Shown: positions 9,743 to 19,489 of the stretch, in pieces
How the letters are laid out: every line of letters starts with the position of its first letter
Position numbering within the stretch: the stretch's first letter is position 1
NCBI GenBank assembly: GCA_029990175.1
Contig: JARKIP010000065.1
Location: 23,910,501-23,974,500 of the forward strand
Reading direction: 5' to 3'
Source: Petunia secreta
Lineage: Eukaryota > Streptophyta > Magnoliopsida > Solanales > Solanaceae
DNA length: 64,000 nucleotides
Translations under genes and position numbers: made by a program
The notes under the pieces: model-generated
Database searches by the model: none
What the model saw: the letters and a program-made list of their open reading frames with translations, nothing else
What the model was told of the DNA's origin: nothing

Positions 9743-11665
9743 TCAAATATTACAAACCGAGATATAATCACAGGCTAGCTCTGCATCTAGCCTTGTGTTT
9801 TCAGCATTCATCCAGGCTAGCTCATCATTCTGCCTTTCAAGCTGCCTCCTGAACCCCTCAATCCTCCTATCCATTCTATTGTTCCTCCTTTCATCTGCAT
9901 CCTCCTCCATATGCTCTGGTGCATCAGCAGGTTCACCATCCAATACATAATCACAGGATGTAAGAATGTTCCTCCCAAACAAGTCATTGTGGTCCGGCTC
10001 AGTCCACTTACCAATAGGCACCCCAAAGAAATCAAATATCTTCCCCAGAAGAAATCCATAGACCAGCGCATGTTTGCCTAACCCCATATCAGCTACCCTA
10101 CGAATGTGCTTGATCATCAATTCAGACAGATTAATAAGAACCTCTCGATCTAGCAGGTCCATATAGGTCTTATCCAGAAAGTTGGCCTCACTCCTCCTTT
10201 CTGACCTCTGCAACAGGTTCTTCAGTACAAATTCAAAGAGCAACTGGTAGAAGGGTTGCATTGCCTTCTTCTTAACTTGTGTAGCCCTTATCAGTCTAGG
10301 TCTCCTTGCAAATTTTTGGGTCACCTCCAAAGTAGACACACCATCTCCTCTAATCGGCCACGAGTTCCTCATATACTCGATGTAGCCCTGCGAGGGAACA
10401 CCCAAAATCTCACCCAGTTCCACACTATCAAACTGGATTACCAACCCCTTGACTATGGTTGTCACAATACCTTCACTCACTGTGCAATTGGAATAAAATT
10501 CTCGAACCTCTTGCTCCCTCAGCTGTCTAGCACGATCACTGAACAGGTTCAACCAACCCTGAGCTCTCAACTTAGCACTAAGTTGAGTCATCTCTTCCAG
10601 CTCAAGGTCAGTGAGAATCTTACCCTTCACCATTGGTAGACCTCTAAAATAGGCCACCCTCCTTTTCTTGTCTTCCTTGTCATCACCAATCACCAGATTT
10701 GATTTGGAACGTCTCCTACGAACCTCAGGTTCCTCCACTAACCTCTCCTGCTGCTCTCTTAAAGAACCTCGAGTAGCAGGTCTCCTAGCATGACTCACTG
10801 CCTTTTTGCTGCTTTCTCCCATACCCTCTGCATCTCCAGAACTTCCAATCTTGGAACTACCTATAAATTCGCCTCCCTTTACCAACCTCTTTTTCTTCAC
10901 AGTTTGTTTTTGTTCCTGAACCATAGGCATCTTTCCCAATCTCCTCTGTTCCTCCACCTCCACAACATCTGTCTCACTGGAAGAACTTTCACTAGCTTGA
11001 GGAGTGAAATTGGGCTCAGGCAACACAGCATCCAAAGGTTCAGTAAAACATACACCTTCTATGTTCTCTTCCACATAATCATCAATATCTCTCAGATCTA
11101 CATCATCACCTGCCACAGAACCAGAGAACGAACCAGGTTCTTTCGCAGGTTCTTTAGCAGGTTCAACATATTTTTCCTCTCCTTTGTCACTAACAGTCTT
11201 TTCCACTACAGAAACTATCTCAGGAAAAGGTTCCTCAACAGTTTTCTCAGTTTCTTTAGTAACAACAACATCAACCTCTGTTTCAACGACCTTTTCAATA
11301 TTTTCTACAACTACCTCCTCCTTCTCTCCAACTACAGACATAACAGGCTCTACTAAATCTACAGGCACAGAAGGTAAACTAGTATCGATGACTAAAGTAC
11401 CAATAGGAGAACTAGGGTTTACCTTTTCAGTTTCTTGAATGATTTCTTGAGTCGCTTCAATGATTCCTTCCTCTGTACCATTTTCTGGAACACTTTCCCC
11501 CTTAATAGTTGCTTCTTCCCTCAACTTCTTCTGTCTCAGTTTCGCAAACTTTCTCGCCATAGCCACAGAACGACTCGCTGCAAGTTGCTTTGCCTTTTAA
11601 TTTAGTTTGGATATATTGATTTTTGGAGAAGAGAGGTGAGAATCCACTTTGGAACTGCTCGACAT
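9743..11665 (-). pseudogene. Extra ORF of the Sirevirus (acidic N-terminus, Transposase_32-like middle, coiled coil)
   Basis: It lies on the strand of pol and downstream of RNase H. The likely original ATG is at 11665-11663 (MSSSSKVDSHLSSPK...); an in-frame TAA at 11599-11597 interrupts it. The next ATG in frame (11560, MARKFAKLRQKKL) leaves about 605 open codons, by far the longest intact frame of the Sirevirus. Layout: basic start, long acidic Val/Glu-rich and probably disordered region (about 11500-10950), Lys/Arg-rich patches, a folded part (about 10560-9960; FYSNCTVSEGIVTTIVKGL, ILGVPSQGYIEYMRNSW, GKHALVYGFLLGKIFDFFGV), and a C-terminal coiled coil (RRIEGFRRQLERQNDELAWM). The folded part resembles the domain called 'putative plant transposon protein' (Transposase_32); this is recognition by eye. 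The last residues (CDYISVCNI) are an artefact of a 131-bp deletion relative to 17907-18284. Function unknown. It occupies the position of the env-like ORF of other Sireviruses, but I see no signal peptide or membrane segment. Confidence 0.75.
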
Positions 11666-12185
11666 TTCTTCTTTAGAGAGAGTTGTGTTTTAGAGAGAGA
11701 AAATATTTTGAGAGAGTTTTAGCGTTTTAGCCGATAGAAATAATGTTTCTTTGATCAAATGATGGAACAGAGACGGGTATAGGTGTATCTGGAAGGGAAA
11801 AGGGTTGATGGGATACGAAAAAGCTGCTACATAATTATGACGCATAGGAGCTGGCGCCAGCATGGTTCAAAGTATTTGAAATTTAAAAGCTTACACTAAT
11901 CCTGCGCCAAGTGAGGGTGATTGGTAACAAATTAGGCCACGTAAGACAACACTTATTCTCAGTAAGTGATATAGAATGTGTACCTGAATGTCCATGCACC
12001 AGTTTCTTCAATTATATCCTTTGTATAAAAAATTTGCCAGTATCTAAGTCATTAAAATAGGTTCCAAACAGGTTAGCAAGCAAAACAATTAAGTTTTCAT
12101 AGTAGAATCAACTAAGCAAGGTTAAGCTAAGTAAAACAAGAAAACTTCACTAGCCAATCATTGGGAGAACCAGGTGCTGCTTCGT
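11666..12185 (-). promoter_or_regulatory. Pyrimidine-rich leader-like spacer between pol and the extra ORF
   Basis: On the minus strand the 100 bp before the 11665 ATG hold repeated CTCTCTC tracts (near 11674-11705), as in many plant 5' leaders. A separate or spliced mRNA for the extra ORF is possible but inferred only. No other coding frame. Confidence 0.35.
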
Positions 12186-15100
12186 TCATTGTATCTTGGT
12201 TATCCCTAGCTCAAGCCTGTTCTTTTCAAATTGTACCTTGTTCAATGCCTTAGTGAAGATACTTGCAATTTGATCCTCAGTCCTGCAAAAGTTCATAGTA
12301 ATTAGGCCTTTCTCAACATTATCCCTTAAAAAGTGATGCCTAATATCAATGTGCTTTGTTCTCTTGTGTTGGACCGGGTTCTTGGCAATATTGATTGCAC
12401 TGGTATTGTCACAAAAGATTGGAACTGGTCCACACTTGATTCCAAAGTCCTCCAACTGCTGCTTGATCAATAATAACTGCGAACAACATAAAGCAGCTGC
12501 TACATATTCAGCTTCAGTAGTGGATAATGCCACTGAATTTTGTTTCTTTGTAGCCCATAAAACTAAACAAGGACCTAGGAAGTGTGGCATCCCAGATGTG
12601 CTTTCCTATCAACCAAGTGACCAGCATAGTCAGCATCAGCATACCCAATAAAATCAAAACTTCCACCTTTTGGGTACCATAAACCAAGATCTTGAGTTCC
12701 TTTCAAATATCTTAAGATTCTCTTGACTGCAGTTAAGTGTGACTCTTTTGGTTTTGACTGGAACCTTGCACAAAACCCCACACTATAAAAAATATCTGGA
12801 CGACTTACAGTTAAATACAGCAAAGAACCAATCATTCCTCTCTACTTAGTTTCATCAATAGAAGCACCAGTTTCATCCAGATCTATCTTCGTTCCAAGAG
12901 CAATGGGTGTGTTCATATCCTTAGCAGACTTCATACCATACTTCCTTAGCAGCTCTTTGATGTACTTCTGCTGGTGGATCATTGTACCTTCCTGAAATTG
13001 CTTGATTTGTAAACCTAAGAAGAAATTTAGCTCACCCATCATACTCATCTCAAAGTCCCTTCCCATTAGGTCGGCAAACTCCTTGCAAAGGTTCTCATTT
13101 GTAGCACCAAAGATGATGTCTCGTCTACATACACTTGAACAATCAGCAGGTCCTTTTCTTTCTTCCTTAAAAACAAAATATTGTCTATTTTACCTCTCGT
13201 AAACTCATTCTTCAATAAGAACCAAGACAATCTTTCATACCTTGCTCTAGGAGCCTGTTTCAATCCATACAATACCTTGTCAAGTTTGAAGACATGATCA
13301 GAAAACTCTGTACTTTCAAAGCCAGGTGGTTGAACCACATACACCTCTTCATTCAAATAACCATTAAGGAATGCACTCTTCACATCCATTTGGTATAGCG
13401 TAAACTCCATGTAAGCTGCAAAAGCAATAAGCATCCTAATGGCATCCATTCTTGCAACAGGTGCAAAGGTTTCATCATAATTGATTCCTTCTTCTTGGCT
13501 GTAACATTGAACCACCAGTCTTACCTTGTTCCTTGTTACTATGCCATGTTCATCCAGCTTGTTTCTAAAGACCCATTTAGTACCAATGATGGACCTGTCC
13601 GTTGGTCGAGGGACAAGGTGCCATACCTTACTGCGTTCAAACTGATGAAGTTCCTCTTGCATAACAATCACCTAGTCTGGATCCTCAAGTTCTTCACGTA
13701 CATTCTTAGGTTTTATTGAGGACAGATCCACAAAGAATTCACAGAAGTTCTTCAAAGCTCTTCTAGTAACCACTCCAGTGTTTATATCAGACATGAGGTT
13801 CTCCAGTGGCTGAGAACTTTGATATCTCCAAGGTTTAGGTTGAATCTGCTGAGTGTCGTTCCCAGTAGGAGCTGAGTCATCTAGGTCTTCTTCATCTTCC
13901 TCTTCAGTTCCCCCTGTCTTATTGCCTTCTATTTCCCCCTGAGTTTGATCCTTATCATCCTGATGACTTTTTACTCCATTCAAATTCTCAGGGTCTTCAG
14001 CAGGTTCATCTCTTGCAAGACCAATCTTATCATCATCTTCTTGTCTGCTTGTAATACTTTCAGATTCATCAAATACCACATGCACACTTTCTTCTACAGT
14101 CAAGGTCCTCTCGTTGAACACTTTATAAGCTTTACTTTGTGAAGAATATCCTAAGAAGATGGCTTCATCACTTCTAGCATCAAACTTCCCTAGAGGTTCT
14201 TTCCCGTTGTTATGCACGAAACACTTGCACCCAAAAGCTCTGAGATGTGCAATATTAGGTTTCCTGCCTCTAATTAGCTCATAGGGAGTTTTCTCTAACA
14301 AAGGACGGATAGAACATTGATTCAGCAAGTAGCAAGCGGTGTTGACTGCTTCAGCCCAAAAATTCTTTGATAGACCGCTTGACAGCAACATTGTCCTAGC
14401 CATATCCTCCAAGGACCTATTCTTCCTCTCCACTACACCATTCTGCTGAGGGGTCTTTGGTGCAGAGAAGTGGTGATCCACACCATGTTTATTATAATAT
14501 TCAGCAAACTTAGCATTCTCAACTTTTGTACCATGGTCAGACCTTATACTCACTAGTTGAAGCCCCAGTTTCTTCTGATTGACTGACCCAGTCCTCGAAC
14601 ATATCATATGCTTCATCTTTAGATCTGAGTAAAAAGGTCCATGTGTATCTGGAGTAGTCATCAACTATTACCATTGCGAATCTCTTACCTCCTCTGCTCG
14701 TTACCCTCATTGGTCCACACAAGTCCATGTGAACCAGCTCAAAAGGTTTAGAAGTACTAACCACATTCTTTGACTTGAATGAAAATCTTACATGTTTCCC
14801 CCTCACACAAGCATCACAAATCTTAATGTCATTGAACCTCATGCTTGGCATTCCACGAACCAGGTCCTTTGACTCCAACTTATTCAATTGAGTCAGGTTT
14901 GCATGTCCTAGTCTCTTGTGCCACAACTGACTATCATTCTCCATCACATTCAGACAAGTTAAATTATTCTCAGGAAGAGAGCTTAATGTAGCCTTGTACA
15001 CATTATTAGCTCGTTTCCCTTCCATTATCACTTCACCAGTCTGCAGGTTCTTTACAGTGCAACCTATAGAAGGGAAACTCACTGAGTTTCCACTATCACA

Positions 15101-15277
15101 TAGTTGAGAGATACTTAGAAGATTGTGCCTCAATCCATCCACACAGAGTACATTATCAATAGCATGATTGAGGGATCTCCCAACTTTTACAATACCAACA
15201 ATTTCACCGCTCTTGCCTCCTCCAAAAGCCACACTACCCTCTTGAAATGCTGCGAGTGAGAGAAAGTTTCTTCTATC
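12186..15277 (-). pseudogene. Sirevirus pol: integrase, reverse transcriptase, RNase H, broken
   Basis: Copia-type pol. The integrase zinc region (LWHKRLGHANLTQL...CDACVRGKHVRF) spans about 14950-14770. The catalytic core has D in LVHMDLCGPM (about 14730), D in SIRSDHGTKVEN (about 14540) and E in GVVERKNRSLEDMA (about 14420). RT blocks begin near 13600 (IIGTKWVFRNKL) and include DVKSAFLNGYL (about 13380). The catalytic YVDD box near 13130 is itself disrupted by an indel. RNase H shows YADADYAGHL (about 12640), STTEAEYVAAA and CDNTSAINIAKNPVQHKRTKHIDIRHHFLRD. Breaks include a stop at the gag-pol junction (about 15278), a frameshift near 14545, stops near 13670 and 12842, and frameshifts near 13120 and 12610. 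No functional enzyme can come from this copy. Confidence 0.85.
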
Positions 15278-16468
15278 TCATGTTATCTGCCTGGAACACC
15301 CACTATCAAGAATCCAGCTTGGGTTGTTCCATCTCACTCTAGCCTCAGGTGTATCATCAATCAAAGGTTCATTATCAGCCATCAGTGCTAATGGAGAGTC
15401 GTCTTCTGGTTCTTCTTCTTCTTCATCATTTTCGCTTTCAGAAGGTCCCCATGTTGCATAGAAAGCCTCTTTCTTCTTTCTCCTTAATGATGTGAAGCTG
15501 GGAGGACGTTTGGTCTTCTTAGGTTCATTCTCCTTTGAGGCTCCAGACCTTTTCCACTCAATATCCCACAATGGGCAGTCCTTTATAGCATGATCCTTCT
15601 TGTTACACTTAAAACATCCTGAGTAGTCAGGATTTTCAATTATGTTGTTCTTGGCAGGAGCGGCTTTGGTTCTTCTTCTTTCGAAGCCTAAGGATTTTCG
15701 TACTGCATTGACTAAAGCCATCTCATGCTCAGATACTTCATACTTAGAACCTCCAGTAGCCTCTAAAGCTAGGTTCTTCTCTTTCTTAGGTTCCACCTTG
15801 ATTCTTAATTGTTTTATAAGCTCGTGAGTTTTCAGACTACCAACGAGTTCCTCTAGTTCAATCTTATACAGTTCCTTGGACTCAATGATAGCTGTAACCT
15901 TTGATTCCCATGAATCAAATAGAATCCTGATCACTTTTTCGACTAAATCTTCATTAGTTAGAACCATACCTAGTTACTTAATCTCATTTGTTATGATCGT
16001 GAACCTGGTCATCATATCCTGGATAGACTCAGATTCACCTATAGCAAACAACTCGAACTTTCTTTTCAGCATTAGGATCCTTGACTTCTTTACACGTGAA
16101 GTTCCTTCATGAGCAATTTGTAGAGCATCCCAAATTTCTTTGGCAGTCTTGTATGAATAAACTCTGTTGTACTCATCAGGACCAAATCCACATATGATGA
16201 GCCTCTTAGCTTTTGGATTCTTCTCCGCCATCTTGAAATCAGCATCAGTATACTCAGATTTCTCTTTGGGAACAGTTTGTTGATTGGGTGGCTGTCCAAC
16301 AGTTTTGCTTGGAACAAGAGGTCCATCCTTGGTAATAATTCATAGCTGGAAGTCTTCAGCTTGAATAAAATCTTCCATTCTTCCTTTGCACCATCCATAG
16401 TATTGGCCACTGAATTGAGGAGGCCTGTTAACAGATTGTCCTTCGATGATTATCGGTGGTGCACTCAT
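15278..16468 (-). pseudogene. Sirevirus gag with protease start, broken
   Basis: The ATG at 16468-16466 opens MSAPPIIIEGQSVNRPPQFS, a typical Sirevirus/copia gag start. Capsid-like blocks include KRLIICGFGPDEYNRVYSYK, KEIWDALQIAHEGT and KRKFELFAIGESESIQDMMT. A CCHC zinc knuckle (CFKCNKKDHAIKDC) is at 15616-15575, and the protease active-site region (WILDSGCS) near 15300. In-frame stops lie near 16345 (TGA) and 15977 (TAA), and the frame ends at 15278. Gag would form the virus-like particle and package RNA. Confidence 0.85.
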
Positions 16469-16513
16469 TGTTCAAATCCTTCTCAAGATGTAAGTATTTC
16501 TTCGAGAGAACCT

Positions 16514-16525
16514 GCTCTGATTCCA
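16514..16525 (-). promoter_or_regulatory. Sirevirus primer-binding site
   Basis: The minus strand reads TGGAATCAGAGC, one mismatch from the initiator tRNA-Met complement TGGTATCAGAGC, 2 nt inside the LTR. Confidence 0.8.
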
Positions 16526-16527
16526 CT

Positions 16528-17479
16528 TGTTGCACTTAGTGCACCTTCATAAGACACTATAGGGGGGTGAATAGTGTTCTTACCCGATTTTCAAATCCTA
16601 AAACTTGCGTTTAAACTTTCTGCGCCTAACTCACAAATAATCAGGTTCCTTGCAAGTTTCACCTATCTCTGAACCTAAAAAAATTGCAGAAATGTAAAGA
16701 ACACAGAGATTTTTACGTGGAAAAATCCTTGCTCAAGCGATAAAAAAACCACAATCCAAACTCTTGGGATTTTAACTCATCCACTAAAGGAAAATCCGAG
16801 CAAGTTTTAGACTACAACGTAATGTAATCAAGGAACTAGAACCCCCTAGTACCTAGAACCTTCACAGCCACGCGTTAGCTGGTAAGGTTAACTCTACTTA
16901 ACCTCAAAAAGTAATATCTAATTAATGCTTCTAACAAAGCTGATAGATACAACTAAATAGCCTATAACAAAGAACTAAAATAACAGACTTAACTATGAAA
17001 CTGCTCCTTCAGAAGGTTCTGCTGCTCAACCCTTGTTTTTGCACACAAAGCTCCTCACGATCTGATTGTACTTGATATGCTCTGTTGAGATGTCTTATTG
17101 TGCGTATTGAATTTGGCCAAATTAACATGTATTTATAGGAACTAGACTCAGCCGAATCCAACTAAGTTTAGGAATCCTTTTCCTCTTTGAAATCAGTTTT
17201 AAAGAAGGTTACCCATATTTCCTTATTTAAAACCTAAGTTAATTTGCCTTAGATCCCAATCTATTTACTTTTAGGAACCGCGTCCTTCTCAGCAGCGCTT
17301 CTTGCTTCTTCTGTTTCCGGTGGGATTGGAACTTTGACCCAACTGTTCTTTTCTTTGCTTCTTCGGCTCTGACTTGAATATCTCGTTTGAACAGCTGGTC
17401 TTCTCACTTTGACTGTGAACTTTTTCGTGTTCCACTTAGCACCAGGTCCTTTGTCATTTTCAAAACTCATCCTTCAACA
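16528..17479 (-). repeat. Sirevirus 5' LTR (952 bp), shared with a truncated neighbour
   Basis: Same length and ends as 8167-9118, with a TATA box on the minus strand at 17130-17137. It is flanked on the inside by a primer-binding site and on the outside by the polypurine tract and 3' region of a second copy, so it serves both. Confidence 0.85.
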
Positions 17480-18380
17480 AATTCTCCCTTTTTGATGATG
17501 ACAAAAAATGTTGTCTCAACGAGGGTTTACACTCTCAAGAATCTGTAAAAGTCAAATAGTAACCACGAACCAGGGTAATAACATTTAGGCAAAAATTAGG
17601 TCGCAAAAATTAGGTCGCAAAAACTTCCCCCTTTGGCATAATAGAAAACTTTCACAGTTATAAAAACCTGCTCAACTTAAATTAAGTTTAGTTGACTCTA
17701 GTGCCATAGGCGGCAAGCCAACTTTTAAACGTTAGGAACCTGTTTCAGACAATAAATACTAGCAAGATAGGATATTTATATCAGCAAAAAGTGCCAAACT
17801 GACTTAAAACATCCAAACAACATTCAAATATTACAAACCAAGATATAATATTGTCTTTAAAACAGGTCATAAAAGAACCAGGAAGGGACCAGGGCAAGGA
17901 ACTGCTTCAGAACTGGGGAATATCAGGGATGTTAAAGTGAGCAAGCAACAAGGCGAGGCGACGCGAGTTTCCTTCTCTTTCACGCTCCAGCTCTGCATCT
18001 AGCCTTGTGTTTTCAGCATTCATCCAGGCTAGCTCATCATTCTGCCTTTCAAGCTGCCTCCTGAACCCCTCAATCCTCCTGTCCATTCTATCGTTCCTCC
18101 TTTCATCTGCATCCTCCTCCATATGCTCTGGTTCATCAGAAGGTTCACCATCCAACACATAGTCACAGGATTTAAGAATGTTACTCCAAAAACAAGTCAT
18201 TGTGGTCCGGCTCAGTCCACTTACAAACAGGCACACCAAAGAAATCAAATATCTTCCCCAGAAGAAATCAATAGACCAGTGCATGTTTGCCTAACCCCAT
18301 ATCAGCTACCCTACCAATATGCTTGATCATCAATTCAGCCAGATTAATATGAAACTGTCGATCTAGCAGGTCGATATAGG
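17480..18380 (-). mobile_element. Truncated tandem Sirevirus copy: 3' internal end only
   Basis: Polypurine tract, 3' untranslated part and C-terminal part of the extra ORF, homologous to 9119 to about 10165. Homology ends abruptly near 18380, where Ogre gag starts. The arrangement (internal fragment, LTR, full internal region, LTR) is that of a head-to-tail pair from which most of the upstream copy was lost. Confidence 0.8.
17907..18284 (-). pseudogene. C-terminal fragment of a second copy of the Sirevirus extra ORF
   Basis: It contains the same coiled-coil segment (DRRIEGFRRQLERQNDELAW) as 9743-11665. It continues into an apparently genuine C-terminus, LEREREGNSRRLALLLAHFN then IPDIPQF and stop, which the other copy has lost. 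A frameshift near 18185 separates it from the upstream folded part. The two copies together define how the protein ends. Confidence 0.7.
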
Positions 18381-19489
18381 TCATAACACTGACGCTATGC
18401 CCGATCGGTTTTACTTAGAGAAGCTAAAGAAGAAGAAGCCCAATGAGACTTTTAGAGAGTTTGCAACTAGATGGATGGCTGAAGCCGCCGCAGTCCAGCC
18501 TCCCATGGAAGATGGTGAGATAGTTGCGACTTTCATTCGCGTGCAAGAAGATGTCTATTTTGACAAGATGCTGAATTTGCAAGACAAAAAGTTCGGAGAA
18601 CTTATCAAGATTGGCGACATGGTCGAAGATGGACTCAAGACTGGAAGGATCGTTAGCATGGCTGCATTACAAGCCGCTAACAAAGCCCTACAAGCTAGCA
18701 GCACTAACCTCAAGAAAGAAGAAGGATGAGGTCTCCTTCATGGCCACATCACTTGACCATTCCCCTACTCACAACCATAACAACCAAACACCTCCTCTCT
18801 CCTACCCATACATACCACCCACATCCACCTACCCGGTCTATAACTCCTAGCCCGTGTGCCAAAACCCACCACCATAAAGACCAGCATACCCACAAAGTCC
18901 CAATTACCGAAATACCAACTCTTACTCACCCAGGCCTCACGCCAATAATAACCCAAGACCCAAAAGAAACTGCACTCCATTGGCTGAATCTCGTAAACAG
19001 TTGTTCGAGAGACTCAAAGTAGCCGGTCACGTACAACCCATGCCATTCAAAATGCCTGATAGAATAAAACCTTACTTTGACCAAACCAAAACCTGTGCCT
19101 ATCACTCTGGAGGGCCTGGTCATGATACTGAGAAGTGCTATGCTTTAAGGGACAAAATACAAGATTTGATCGACCAAAAGGTGATACATTTGAAAACTCC
19201 GAATGTGCACAGCAACCCTTTGCCTAATCATGGAGACGGTAGGGTGAACCTGATTGAGGTGGATGAAGAGTACAATTTAGAAGGGACTATTGTCAAGGCG
19301 AAGGAAGATGCACCAGCGACCGCTTCCGTTGCTCAAGCCGCTATAGCACCGGAGCCCATTGAGGTAGAAGTAGCTCCCAAATTCTATGTTGATGTGGTTC
19401 CACCATACAGCGACAAGGCAGTGCCATTGGACTATGAAAATGAGAGAAAGAACAAGGGTGTAGCTGAGACTATCGCCCGCAAGGAATGA
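18381..19489 (+). pseudogene. Ogre gag, N-terminus missing, broken
   Basis: The frame starts abruptly at the Sirevirus junction. PNETFREFATRWMAEAAAVQPPM is the conserved C-terminal capsid part of Tat/Ogre gag. A frameshift lies near 18720, then a Pro/Tyr/Asn-rich linker with a stop near 18848. A zinc-knuckle-like motif C-x2-H-x5-H-x4-C (CAYHSGGPGHDTEKC) is at 19094-19138, followed by ALRDKIQDLIDQKVI, as in Tat gag. The missing N-terminal half was lost with the Sirevirus insertion. Confidence 0.85.

Larger units (their letters stand above)
8167..17479 (-). mobile_element. Sirevirus-like Ty1/copia retrotransposon with an extra 3' ORF
   Basis: Minus-strand order is 5' LTR (17479-16528), primer-binding site, gag, protease, integrase, RT, RNase H (copia order), then an additional ORF (11665-9743), polypurine tract and 3' LTR (9118-8167). 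Both LTRs are 952 bp and begin and end with TGTTG/CAACA. Integrase before RT is diagnostic of copia. The gag sequence, CCHC knuckle and an extra ORF after pol point to the Sirevirus group. All of gag-pol carries stops and frameshifts. To the right of the 5' LTR lies the 3' end of a second head-to-tail copy (17480 to about 18380), so no target duplication can be read. Confidence 0.85.

Noticed and set aside
9743..11665. A captured host gene
   Set aside because: It lies on the pol strand between RNase H and the polypurine tract, and a second copy of its end lies in the tandem neighbour at 17907-18284, so it is a regular part of the element.
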